Assembly: GCA_013400155.1 (NCBI GenBank)
Contig: VXBM01001871.1
Coordinates: 9,582-73,581, forward strand
DNA length: 64,000 bases
Direction of reading: 5' to 3'
From: Helopsaltes ochotensis
Lineage: Eukaryota > Chordata > Aves > Passeriformes > Locustellidae
The notes under the pieces are model-generated. The model worked only from the letters and a program-made list of their open reading frames with translations. It was not told the DNA's origin and ran no database searches. Positions 26,851 through 40,862 of the stretch are shown here, piece by piece. Position 1 is the stretch's first letter. Each line of letters starts with the position of its first letter. Made by a program: the position numbers and the translations under genes.

Positions 26851-29800
26851 GGAAAAAAATATTTCTCTGCTCAGAATGGCATTTCATGTACTTAATTTTG
26901 AAATAATTTCTGGGGCTATCTTCCATGTTAAGTATTTCCACAGCTTCCTGAAAGCCTCCTTTTTTATCCATCAGCTGAGACTGATTTCAGTCAAGTTGTT
27001 CTTTCAGGTTATGCCAATGTTTATTGATTAAGCGGTTGCCTAGGAAAAATTTTCAAATGGCTCACCTATTTGTCTGTAGCTTTTTTCTGATATTTGGTAT
27101 ACTTGAACAACAAAACAATCATCAGAACATAAGTTCAGTTAATACCACGTGAATATCCTCTTTAACCATTCATGTGCTGTGACACACATCATACTGATGT
27201 ATATACAGATAGCAGGGAGAAGACAATTTGGGATAAGCTGGATAAACCACCAGTGAAATTTTTAGTGTTTCTGCTGATGCATTTTAGCTATTAAAAGGCA
27301 AGGAGACAGGCTCTTGAATATGCAGTCATTTGTAGAGCTACGAAAATATGCCAATCATACATTTAATAGATTGAGATTTTTGAATTTAAAAAAAAATTGT
27401 CTTTTATAGTTATAACCAAAGATCAGACTCAGCCTTCTTGTAGGCTCCCTTTATGTAGTGGAAGGTTGCTAGAAGGTCTCCCTGGAATTTTAGTCTTTGT
27501 GTGCTAAAATACATTTTAAAACCTTCACAAATTAGGTTTTCATAGTTCAGTAATCATTTTAATATCCATATCCAAATTCCAAGACGTACAAAATACACCT
27601 ACTATGAAAACATTTAATTTAAGCTTGAAAAGCCAGCTCTTACAATTAAAAAAGCTAAAGTAGAAAAGAAAACAAGAAAGTTAAAGATTTAATATTCCAC
27701 AACTATTTTGGGTTTGTAATGTGTGAAACAGACTTGGTATATACAGGACAAAAAATTAAAACTATGGATAAATAATAGTTGCTAATCTCAACTGTAAGTG
27801 AAATGAAATGCAAATATATTTTATTTTTTTCTATGGAAAAAATAATCACTTATTTATGTCTTTCTATTCCAAATAACTCCTTCAAATACTAACCAGAGAT
27901 ATTGATCTCTCCTAGTAGTTGAGAAAATAAAGGATTTCCTTTTTTAATATCTGTTTTCAAAGCTCACCTAAACCTAGAAGCAAAACTGATGTTAGGGAGC
28001 TAGCTTTTGTAGCTAGATTTTCTGTCTAGCAAATGAAACCATTGACAGTGTCAGTCACAAGACAAGATTGCCAGCTTTGCTGTCCTCGAGGGGGAGTGTT
28101 TAATGAAGGAAACATACACTCTGAATATAGATCCCTCATACTTTATAACACAGCCCTGAAAACAAAGTTACCGAATATGCCCTGATATGACATGGAAGAA
28201 ATATGACCTCAACACTGCAATTGCCCAATTTTTCTGTAAGTCCTTCAGAGCAAATTCCCATGCTTATTAATTCCCAGAATCAGATGAACTAGTATTTGCT
28301 GTTGTGTCTTGAATCCTCTGCTCCCTCTCAGCTGTACAGAAAGGAATTTAACTTCTTTCACCTTGTGGAATGTACTTGAGTGATCTTATGGGAAGGATTC
28401 AAAGAAGCTCTGGAGGGATTCAGTCTGGTGGGTCCATGGGCCTAAGACCAGGGAAGCAGAGCAGGGCATTACTTCAGTTTTCATGAAGTAATGGCATTTT
28501 CAGCAGCACAGAAAGCTTGACTACTCCTGTGCAGAGACTAAACACACTGAACCATCATGAGTGAGAGTCCAGTGGAGAAATAGTTTGGTGACAACTTCAA
28601 AGTCCCAACTTGTCAGCTTTTAAACTTAAAAAATTGCAGTCCGGTGATTTATGGTGAGCATAATGAGAACATAAAAATGTTTTCAAAAACATTCTTCTTT
28701 TGAAGAAAACAAATCTGAGACCTTTGGCCAGCAAAGCTCTTCCCTTACTGACCCAAGTGTAACATTACCATCTTTATGAAATAAGAATACAAGTTCAGTA
28801 ACAAAACAGTCCTCAGTGTGATCTCTGTCATTACAGATGAAAGACCAGAATCTCAGATTGTGCTCTATTCTATTTGTAGACTTTAGGCCTAAAACAACAA
28901 ACAATTAAAAAGTAATTTTAAATGCAAGTAAATTGGGGGGGGAAAAGCTATAGTTACTTTCTAGATGTACTTGACAAAAGCCATTTAATCTACTAAGTTG
29001 TTGCAAGATAAGATGCTATTAAATATTTATATGAAAGAAAAACCCATATTCTTATGAAAAGGACAGTATTTCTGTAGTAATTGCTAGAATGAAATATAAT
29101 TTCTGTTTACTAAAAGATCCCTACTAGTTCTATACATTAATATTAAGGTGAATGACATATTCAATAACAGTGCAAATGACAATCCTAAAGTGGTATGCAA
29201 AACCTCTCCCCCAGGAGTATCAGTCTACTTTTTGGATCATATCCAAAGCTCTCAAAATTCTTTGAAATTCTTTCTATTGGTTTCAATGGGGTCAGGCCCC
29301 TATAACATTATGTCACTCTACATGTTGTTGAACCTAATATTGCTCAATTGTTGAACCTGAAGGTCAACTGTCTGGTAGTTCAGTATTTGCCTTGAAGAGA
29401 TGTTTCCATTATATTTTTATTTTTTTCTACCATCAGTTTTATTTAACAGCACCACTTTTTTGTCTCTCACTTTCTTCCTTTTGCCACAGTTGCAGAAAAC
29501 TGACATAGCAGATTTTAATTAGGAAAGTCTCTGCTTGGCAGAGTACCACACCCTCATTCCTGCATAATGCATCACAGGTTCAACCTGTGCCCAAATTAGT
29601 AGCAGTAATAATATAACTAAGAAAACCAAAATCATGTTAAGATAACTTAAAGCACAATAAAACACATACATCAATTAAAACCCATCAATTGCTAAAGCAA
29701 AGATTTGATATTTAACTTTCTAAAACTCTTGACATATATTCATTTAATGTTTCAAACTTAACATAGTATTAAGTTTCATTTAGCAGCTTCCTCTTCTTGA

Positions 29801-32800
29801 GAGCTCATTACAAATTTCATTGTCATTCTTGGGTTCTATTTTTCAAGTATATTCATCTGGATTTTTCCACTGCATAAAAAAAATCAACCATTTTTCCTGA
29901 GGAGAGATGTGCTTGGGAGAACAATGAACAACTAGTTGTCCACATAGGCTGCAACGTTCTATTCATGTTACTAAACTCATGTTCATGTGTAAATGCAAAT
30001 ATGGTCAATTAAATTCTACCAAGTCCCAGATTATATTGCAGGGTGGAGCTGGGGCTGACAGCGAGAAGATATATCAAAGTTCTGTCAACAGCTGCTTGTG
30101 GTATCCTGGTCTTTGGGAGGAAAACCAGGGAGATTTTATGTCCAAAATCTTTCATCATAAAGATCCAGATTGGTGCATACATTGCAAACAAGGGGGAAGC
30201 TTGGACTACACAGAACTAGGATTGTTGCTTCACCCTTGAGGCAGTGTGTCTAACAGAGGAATAAAGTGTAGCTGTTTCAATCCTTTACAGATTTTCAGAA
30301 CTATTGTCATAACTAGCACAAGTGAGATTTTTGTTTCTCCTTAGGGTTAAAAATTAATCTTCTATTAGATAGTAATAAATGCACACACTTATGAAGTGAA
30401 ATTTGCTTGTACTATGTTTAACATAGAGAACGCTTAATCGACATTTTAAGATCTGCCACTCTATTTTTCTTGTAAGATACCCATGTGAAGAGCACCCTTG
30501 TGACCTATGAGTAGAAAATTTCATTAATTAATTTTAACTAAAAAAAGTAAGGGAGACACACCTCAGGCTTGATCACTCACCAGTCGCTCAATAGCTAACA
30601 AAAATGAAGCCTTTTGTACGTAGCAGCCCGTAACACTAGCCAGATCTCCATTTAGGAAACCTTTCTAAGAGTTAGGTTCATCTCATAAAAATGACAAGAA
30701 CTATAAAAATTCCGAAATGTTTTTGACGTATGACTGGAGGTAACATTATGTTCCTCATGCAAAAAACCTTTCAGAATCCTGTTCAACTTTAAGTACATGG
30801 AAAAGCTGTCTTCTTTGTTGCTGCTTGTCTGAATTCTGGACACACACAAAAATGTTGTGTAGGTCTCATGCCTGAAAACCAAGGTTATGTGTCTGAATCT
30901 CCAAGTATGTATAGCAGTGATTCAGGAGCAGCAACACATGCCCACACCAAAAGCAATATAATAAAATGTTTCTACTGTTTCTAATAAAAACCCTCAGAGT
31001 TCAAACTTAATTATATGTCCAAATATTGGCATATCAAACTAAAAATGAATCTTAATCCAAGGACATGGAAATAAATAAAGTAACACAAAAACAGTACAAG
31101 AAGGATAATGAATGTTTAATAATATACCTGAGTTTCCTAAGTTCATTTTGAAGGGAAAGGGCTGGGAAAGGTTTTATTTCTACAGCCTTGCTGTAAAATT
31201 GTATTTGACAATAGTGTGAAAATCTCAAGAATATGATAACAATGCTTAATTTCATAAGTAGTGTGACTGGAGGTAAATATTTAAAGTCATAGCAGTCAGT
31301 AGAACACTGGATATATGTTTTAACCCTTCTGGTTTAATATTTTTATTTTTCCATTCTACCCTCTAAGAAGACAGTTAAGAATACCACTAAGCACAAATTA
31401 TGGGGTGGATTTGGATTTGTAATACAAATAAAAATTGCTAAAGAATAGCATTCAGACTCAAGCATTCACAGGTAGACCTGCCATGACACAAACCTAGACC
31501 ATTATCTTTTCCAAACATGCATAAAAGGTATTCACATGGTGTGTTGCAATATGAAATGCCATAAAATAACTTTTGCCTCCTAGTAATATCCCCCTAAGAT
31601 GCTGAAACCATTGTACGTAATTTTTCTCTTTCTCATTTAGTGAACAGTTGTCACCAAAAGAGGTTATGACTCAAAAAAATATCAGTAGACCACGTAGGCA
31701 TCTAATCAGAGCTACTAGCTAGGATAAGTTTTTTTACATATAATTGTTCCCTGCAACAGGTAATGAATTCTGTTAATACTAAGGATGGCATATTGGTAAA
31801 AAAAAATAAATTAGATTTTACCAAACTATTAAAGAGAATGTGTGATTGGGAAAATCAAATTTATTAGTATCTGAAAGTCATAATGCTTTATAATATGTAT
31901 TTTTCCTTGTACAGTGGTAAATGAAAGGTAAAAGATATTTCTAATCTAGTGTATAATATCAATGTGCTTTCATTTAAGTGACAGTTTTTTCTTTTATAAA
32001 GAAAAGAGTTCAGTCACAGTGAGCTGCCCAATCCTTTAATGTACAATTCCACTTTGAGTAGTAAATTCTGTATAAATGTGCAAATTTTAGGGGGCATGGG
32101 GGAGGTTTTCCTTCCAAGATGGAAAAATATGTAAGGCATTTTTGTTTCAATTAAGCAATAAGTAACCCAGTTGCGATGACAAAATTTATGTTTGAAATAC
32201 CTGTAAAATAATCATAGCAATTAAAATTTAATAGCCATCATATAGGATCCAATATATATAAAAAATTATAGTAGTGCATTATTGCAGTCTGGTGTCCACC
32301 TGTCCCGAGGAGTTACGTAGCAGGAATATTGCTGGGAGTTCTCTAAAATGTAATAAAACATTATTAGCACAGGGAATTCTGGACAGATGTCAAACTGGAC
32401 ACAGTCTCTGCAGCAAAAGTGTTTCCTGCAGTAGAAAGCATGACTGCTGGGGCTAAGGTGAGGCATTTAAACCCAAGATTTAAATCATGCAAAACTATGT
32501 GCCTCTGCTGCTTGTGTGCTGGGAAGCAGTTACATTTCCCATGTGCCAAACTTGCTTCCGACACCTGAACATCCAAATATGTGTCGAGGACCTTGCTGCC
32601 CAGGAGTCCCAGTGAGCTGAGACTTTGTACACACAAGCAAGGCTACCCAGTTTTGAATGTGATGCCTTCTAGGTATTTGAAACCATCTTGCAAAATGGGA
32701 GGCTACATTGCCCGCCGTGATTCACAATGGACTTCTCAGAGCCAAGCTATTGCAGGGCTATTAATGAAATTGCTCTCTCAAGATAACACAATGACTTCAA

Positions 32801-33177
32801 GTTAGGTAAAAGAATGAAAATGGCTCTATAAGTTTCTGCTTTCTCTTCGGCATAAGCCCTTCTATTCCACTCAATTTAGCTGAGTATCTTGCTCTCAGGG
32901 AACTGATTGGTTAATGAAATTGCTGGAAGGATCAGTAAAGTTATTTCTTTTCCTCTGTCTATAATGACTCATTTTGGTGACAGTGACAGATCTGGTGTCA
33001 GAGCCACCTCACTAGTCCTCTAGGGAATTGAAGGGACCCCAGAGAAGAGAATAAATCTGAATTTAGACTAATCATTACTTCTGAGGTGCACAATTTTTTT
33101 ATACAACTGGCTGATTTTTTCCTTCCAATCGTAACATAGTATGGTAGCTCATTTTTACACCAGAAGTTTTGGTGGGG
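26851..33177. other. Anonymous AT-rich non-coding DNA
   Basis: No gene or named repeat recognised over 6.3 kb. The interval 32,280-32,790 is somewhat richer in G+C and has overlapping open frames of 60-90 codons on both strands, none recognisable. The interval 30,550-30,650 has a few CpGs. The rest is AT-rich unique-looking sequence. Confidence 0.55.
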
Positions 33178-33228
33178 TGTTTTTTGTTTATTGTTTTTTT
33201 GTTTTGTTTTGTTTGTTTGTTTGTTTTT
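33178..33228. repeat. T/G-rich simple repeat (TTTTG and TTTG units)
   Basis: A run of TTTTG and TTTG units flanked by ordinary AT-rich sequence. It is low complexity only. Confidence 0.85.
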
Positions 33229-36200
33229 CTTTAGAGTTCTCTGAAAATGCCATTAAACACAGGAAAATCTCATGATTTTTCCTGTCTTCTGTACATCTGC
33301 TGCATATTCAGTATGATGTTTGGAATAGTACAATCTGCTTGACAAAGGACTGGGAATATGTATTTTAACTTCAATTAGAGCTTGAATCATCAGTTTGGGT
33401 AATAGAATTCCACAGCTGTTTTCCAGCTGAGATTCTGGTTCTTCCTAAATGGTGACCACGGAAATTCTGCAAGCAAGTATAACCTTAGTATGATGAATTA
33501 TCCCACGTCCAGAATTTAGCACCATGTTTATGTGTGTGCCCTTTTATGGTTCTCCTTGCTACCTAGCAAAAACCTCAGAGGCTCTTCTGTTGAGTACTGT
33601 CAAGAAGAAGGGACTTCTTATTTTAACAGTTGACGGTGGGTGGATACTGAGGTCTAATATAACAAATACATTTTGAAAATTCATAAGAAAATACTAGGTC
33701 AGAATGACAGATATGAAAAACAATTTTTAATATTTTTGAATCGCTGAAATGAAATTTTGAGATTTCCCAGATGTTTACATATAGTAATTCAGGAATAGTG
33801 CTCATCTTGTATGGGGACCAGGACAGATTTATGTGAGGGACTTCAAAATCTGCTAGAATGTGACAGTCCCAACATTGATGAGGTTTAAAAAAAATATACA
33901 AGACAGAAAATAATTAGAAAAGGAAAAAATGAAGGGATCACATGAGCTTCTCAGAGCAAGATAGAAACTCAGTGGTGATGTCAGAACAAAAACCAAATTA
34001 TCATTTGACTGTCCCAACAAATGCTTGTCCAGGTTATAATCCAACTGACTCACTGCCAAGCATGCCTTATATTTAGCCTGTCCAACTGAAATGCCCATAT
34101 GCCAAACCTAAATATTCTCACTTTTCTTTAAATTCCCCAAGGAATAAAGACCTAAAAAGAATTGGGGTTTCAAAGTACTTTGTGGCAACAGAAGTAAGCA
34201 GAAATATTTTTGGTACCCTGATACCTCCCTGTTGGTTACACATGGGATTTATTTCACTTTCCTCAAACATTTCAGCTCTCTCTGAGTATACTGAGATAGA
34301 ATTATTCCACGCTGATTAAAATAAGCAAATGACCCAAGGTTTTTTTGTAAAGATGAGACAAAAGTGTGACAGAATTGGGAAGGTCATGGAAACAAGACAC
34401 GAAAGCTATAAATCTATTTAAAAGTAGTATCTATTGAAATTTTTATAACTAAGGCCAGAGTTGAAGAAACCTACACCAATATTATAATTTTGTGTATCAG
34501 CAGGCATCCATAGATGCTCTTCTGAGAAACCAGAGAGAGTGTGTCAATCTAGAATTTACATTGTTGAAGTCCATAAATTACACTATTGAAACAAGCTTTT
34601 TAATGTACTCTTTTCCATTCTACTTCTGTTGCTGGGTACAATGACTGTTTTTCTAGTGAAACTTAGTCACATAGTACAAATATTAGTAAGCAGAATGTGA
34701 AATATAATGAAAATATGATTTAGTTATGCTTGGCTCCAGTAGACTAAAGAATATCAAACATTATCAACAGAGATTTTCCTTTTATGGGGAAATGTGATAC
34801 AGTGGTAAAAGAAGGCAAGGCAGGAAGAGTTTGAAGTTATGCTAAATTGGCTACAGCAGTTTAATTAAGGATTTGGACATAAAATGTTTTCTATTAAGTT
34901 CATGTTTATTTTTAGCAAGTCCTGTAGCCTTTAAATAATGTGATACACACGTTTACAAGCATGAGTTATTTACTAAAGCATGTTTACTATTGAAACACAG
35001 TAGATTTACTGCCAAATAATGCTTCCTAGCTGTTTTAAATGTCAATAAGTAACAGATATGCTTTTACTGAAGTTTATCACTTCTGTTTGGGCTGCTGAAA
35101 ATTTCATAAGGTGACTAGAGATATTCAAGAACCCTCATCTCATAGGGACAAGAGTGCAGATGTTCCTTCTTTCATTCAGCTTAGCTCCAGTTTTATGCAG
35201 AAGCTTGCATTGATTGTGGTTTTGAGTCTCCTGCTTTGGAAGTTTGGGCTTCCTTAGACTAGGCATCAGTGTCACCCTCAGCTGTACTAACTGGTCCTGT
35301 GCTGGAGATCATCATGGAGACAGACATGTCTCAGAGCTCAGTTTGCTTTCTCCTCAGCCATCATAGCTCAAGTTACACCAAACCACAAAAGCCACTCCAG
35401 GAAAGGTGCTAATAGAGTACCAGAGTTGTGTTGAATATCTTCTGTTCTGCTGCCCATGCTACAGTGTCAGTAATCTGCAGGAGAAGATGAGGGCATCCAG
35501 CATTAGCATGACACCTTTACAGTCGTGGCGATATTCATCTACTGAAGCCCTTGTTGATCATGTGTGAAATGCATATATTTCACTTTCAGTAGGGCAGTTT
35601 TATTGCGATGTTAGTAGGCAAAAATTAATAATACTGAATTTTACCTCTTCTGATCATGAAAATTTTACTCAGACACAGAGCTGCAGGCTTAGGAAGTTCT
35701 TGAGTCACAAAATATTGGAAGCTGGAAGAATGTTTTGGCATGACTAAATCATTGACTGAATATATCCTATATGCTTTCTCTGTTCTGAAATTTCTCACCA
35801 GACATCTAGTTTTGGCCTTAGTAGAGGAGAAAGAGTTTGTGGAGGTGAAGTCAATGAGCTGTCTGGTCTTGGCACAAAAACTTCTCCTTTCTTTGACTAA
35901 GAAAAAACACACTGACAGCAGAGAGATCAAGCAGTGCTTGGCAAGTAGGAATCATGAAAAATAATGAAGAGAGAGGACAAGTTCCAACAAAGGCCATAGA
36001 AAACAAACAGAACCAAAACCACAGAACCTACCACACAGAAGGGAACTATTTCTTAGTCATACACCACACAGAAGACAGGAGAGCTACACATACAAATACT
36101 AATACCCGAAAGAATGAAGAACACCTAAAACAGGATGGAATTTGACCTTCACATCAGTCCATACTCAGTCATTCTTGGAGCCAGGATGAGAGTCAGTGTG

Positions 36201-39200
36201 ATCTTCTGAGGGACTTCATTGGTACTCTCTGTTCTGCTACAGAAGACTGACTTTCCTTCTGATAAATAATGATAGACTAACAATACTGTGAGCTGGAAAA
36301 GTTGGCTAGAGAAGCAAAAGACTAACCCGCCATTTCAGGATGCGCTTTTTGTGAGAAGCAGAAGATAAATAGAGACCAGAGAAATAATTTTTGAACTGTC
36401 ACAGCTATAATGATGAAAACACCACACTAAGAAACCAAACATATTTTTTGACCAGTAATGTTTCTTTTCATGCTTGCTGCATGGATGAATATGTACCCCC
36501 TACTAAGTTCCTAAAGGACACCCATTGACATAGTTTTAATTTCATTTGTGTCAAGCACAGTCAAAGATTATATCCCACTATATTGGTATTAAAGATCATT
36601 ACCAGGGACCCAGCCTGTGAGTTGTGGAATGTGGGTAAACTTCTGGAGTCACAGTGTGATCTTTCCATGTCAACCACACATCAATCACAATGCAGCTGTG
36701 CAAAATCAGGAAGAATGTCATGGCTACATCCATCTTGAATGTGATCTACAAATGTGGAGGCATGGAGGGTATATTACCTGTCTTCAAGAGAGACCTAGGT
36801 AATTATCTACTGAGTTACTTCAGTCAAATTTCAGCAATTATTAAGCAAGAAACTATGTCAAATTGTTTTAGAGAGGTGTGCAAAATCTCATGAAAATTAT
36901 GTCATCATTGATGGAAAAGAAGAATCAATATTATAAGTGAAATTAAAGAAGCCAATAACTTGGCAGTCTAACAGCTCATACTCTGATCTTACACAAATGC
37001 TGGCTTAGAATTAAACATACCATTGATTTGTCCATATTATAATGCAATTAAGAAAGTTTTTTTAGCAGTTTGTTTAGTTCTTTCAAACGGAATCAGAATT
37101 CATAATATTTGCCAATTACAGTGTGCTTTACATAATACTATAATGAAAAAAATGCAAATATTTGTAATCTTAGATGTTTTATACTTATCTCTTTACTCTA
37201 GGATGAAGGCATAACACTGTCAGATTTCATAAGCAGTAACTGCTCTTTTCACAGAAACCAAGCAATGGCAACTGCATTTCCAAATTAAGGAATAAATCCT
37301 CCTACAACCCTCCATACCTGACACCCGCTTAGGACAACCATTTCCCAATTATCTTTATCAATCTGAAGTGCTGCAAAACTCCTCCTTCCTTAACTTATTT
37401 TTTGAGTGAAGATATACTTCAAGAAGAAAGCTCAGGGCTGCACATTCTTTCCACATATATGCACCATTAACTGCAGCTTGTTCACAAAACAAATCAGCAG
37501 TTTCTTCGTAATTTTTTCTCTCCTAATGAGCATTTCCAAATGCTTTACTTTCAACAGTACTATCTTTTGCATCAGGAAGTCCAGGCATTCACCTGTAATT
37601 CCTCACTTTTGTACCATCATGGCACTTAATCTTCGTAGAATGGCTGACATAATTTGAATCTTGCCATCCTGCAACTTTAAAATGCCCGGGCTTGGAACAG
37701 GAACAGAACACTCTGACTTACTTTACAGAAATTGCAGAGATATAAAAGGCATTTTAAAACAACGTAGTAAACACTGAGGGAGAATTTTAAAGATTCAGGA
37801 AGATATTAACAACTTCGATATTTTTTTCTCTCTGTTTACAGCAAAGGTGAAAAAATATCTGAGAACAGATTGCAGGGTAACCTTGTTTAAGTATTTTTAT
37901 ACATTTTATATGTTATATGAAAGTATCCTGTGAGACACGGGAATGAAATTAGATGCTTGCTTTCCGCTTGACCTCACTTTGTTCTGACTGTAAAAATGGT
38001 CACTAATGTTTGATTCTACTGATTCCTTTTTGTAGGAAACAAAGAGATCAAACTAAGTTGCAAGGCAGTGAATACAAATCTACTCTGTTACTGAGGTTGT
38101 TCCAATGAAGAGAGAAAGCATGCAATTGAATGGACCATATTGTGAAAAGCAGTCCACTTAAATGGAACTAATTCCCAAATCTCAAACCAAAACTGAATGG
38201 TTGCACTATAATGTTTATTGTATTCAATTTTATGGATAACTTTGCCAGATATACATTGTAAAAAGCTATTGTACATGATAGCATAACATAAATCAGTCAA
38301 ATATAATTTGGACAAGGAAAACCAGAAGGATGTGTGATGTCTGTACTGAGTTTGTGTATCTTATGCACAGGGAGTTTTCTGATTTTGATTTTCATGAAAA
38401 TGAAATGTGATTCTAAACATATAAAAGTAGCCATGTTAAAAATGTGTTATCTTGGCCGTAGTGTAAATACAGCTTTGGGATGTAAGCTTTAACCTTTTAA
38501 ATGCTCAGTTTGGATCAGGACATATGGCATCATAAATAAAATCATGTCATTTCTCCCCCCTCACTTTTACTCACCCCATTTCACTACAGTTCAAAAATAC
38601 TGTCAGCTGAGAAAATCCGAAAATTTTATTTGCGTCATTTTTTTCCTTTTTTTAAAACATGAATTCTTCAGAAATGCTAATCTGGTATACTATTTGTAAG
38701 ACAAATAATCTTTAATAACAAATAATGGTCTTTAGTGCATAGAGAACTAGTAAATCTACCAAAGATGGTGTCAGTGTTACACTTACATTTATGAACTCAG
38801 ACAAATCAATTCACCAGATTAGTTTGCAATATTTAGCATTTTTATAGTCCCTTCTATGCTCCTACACTCACAATTCAAATTTCCAAGAATGCGTGATATT
38901 CTACAAACACAGTCAAAATTACTTTAACATTTTATACCACAAAATTAACCCACAGGATGGGAGAAGTCTTAGGTTGTGAAGTCCAAGGACAGCACTGAAA
39001 AATTCATCTTTTCTCAGCTTTATCAAGTACAGTTGGCTCATTGGACCAGAGCTGTCAGCCACCAGAGCAAACTGATTTACCAGATCCCCTGCAAAGCATT
39101 TGTAGCACACATAGCACCAACATCCTGTGCCAGAGCCATGCAATTGGCTGGCTGCAGCTCCCGTGTCCTGGAGACAAGGACAGCACTGTGCAGGGCTTTG

Positions 39201-40809
39201 CCAAGCACGAGATAGACATAACCTTACCATAGCAGAGACAGAGGTGAAAGAATGAGAAGAGAATGGAAGAATTTGGCAGTGACTTAGGTGAAGCTGAACC
39301 TTAGAAATAATACCCCTTTTCTTCTCTCTCCATGCAGGAGAATTGTCACAGAAGTGTCATACCGGTGGGTTTGGCCTAGTGGTTTCTCTAGGGTACACAG
39401 TGCATTTAGGGGGACATATTTGAATTTTCCAAAGGCAGGAGTTACATGAAGAAAATAGAATAAGAGTAAATTAGATGAAGTAACATTTTTCATGTGCTTC
39501 TTAAGTCCTTTCTGAGTTAGGCCCATGAGCCTAACTTTAAAAAGGTGAGCAATAAAATCTTGTGTTGTTGAGTATCCGTATCCTGTACAGCATTCTTCGA
39601 CAGGAGATAAAATGTTCTAGCAATGGGAAATCAAAACAAAACAAAACAGTTTTGCCTCATAGTATTTCGAAAACTATTTTACAGTGCCATTTGCAACATT
39701 TCATTGCATTAATAGTAGAAAGAAAAAGATAATTTTCACATTATTTTCTACGGGTCTTCACGGTTTTGACACCAGGATCATGCTGGTGACATCAGGAATA
39801 TATTGCACTCCGCTATCATCCAGCTTGCAGCACTTTCTGGGGGGCCAGGTGTCTCCAATTTGGAAGAAATTATTAAAATCTGTTCAGCTGGTTCTGCATC
39901 AAAGAACTCTGTAATTGCTTGGTTCTAGGGCTTTCTGCCATCTGAGGCTGAAATGGCAACCATCTGTTAGGAATTCCTCCACTGAGTAATTTTATTCATA
40001 CTCTGAAGAACATCAGGAAAAAAAGCTAAAAACCCCTTCAAATCTTTCTTAGTTATAGCATGGTTTTGAATGGATCTCTGAAACCTGCATCTCCCAGTAG
40101 CTCTTGTCATCAAGTTTCTGCACTGGTTGATTGTGCAGCAGAAAGAATGGTTTGCTTACCATGAAACATTACCATTTCATGCTAATGATCACTCACAGGA
40201 AAAATAACCATTGTTTTTAATTATTAATTCATCAATATAATGCCTAAAAGATGCTGGGAGCTCCACAGTTTTAATGAAAGAGAATTCATGGTCTAAGAAG
40301 CATAGGATTTGAAGAATAGTCTTTTCTATAAAAGTTTCTGGAAAATAAACGCTCGCATTCTACTATCTAAGGTCAATTTGTCATTTAGGATAAGGTTTAA
40401 CTTGAACAACTTGTGCCATCTCAAAGTTAAGTGTCCAATCAAAACCTAGTCCTCCAGGTTTCTTCTGTACTCAATACTAAGGCATGAACTTATCTACTGA
40501 ACAGCTCACCTTAATGTTCATGGCCTTTGGACCCTTTCTTTGTTCTTCTGTGTGCTCTTCTCATAAAGTATCAGGCTTAGTTTCTCCAGCTCTGTGTGTT
40601 TTTCCACTTTTATAACTGCTGAGGCCCCGTATATGTTCTTACTAAATCTTCATTTTCAGACACTAACGTCCATTGCATTTAGCAACAGTGAAGATTATAT
40701 GAATAAATCTAGTACCATAATGTGTATATGTACAGTAATATTAATGCTATTTATGTTTTCTTGTTTCTGAAAAATGTACATTTTGGGTTTTGATTTTGCT
40801 CGTAGGCTG
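33229..40809. other. Anonymous AT-rich non-coding DNA
   Basis: No gene or named repeat recognised over 7.6 kb. Sub-intervals 35,100-35,560 and 38,980-39,220 are slightly less AT-rich. The latter has open frames of 79 codons (+) and 103 codons (-) over the same bases, which argues against either being real. A small CAAAA repeat lies at 39,632-39,648. Confidence 0.55.
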
Positions 40810-40862
40810 TTTGGTTTTGGTTTGGGTTTTTTTGTTTGTTTGCTTGCTTGCTTGTTTTTTAA
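40810..40862. repeat. T/G-rich simple repeat (TTTG and CTTG units)
   Basis: TTTG units pass into CTTG units and end in a T run (from about 40,830). It is a short interrupted microsatellite. Confidence 0.85.
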
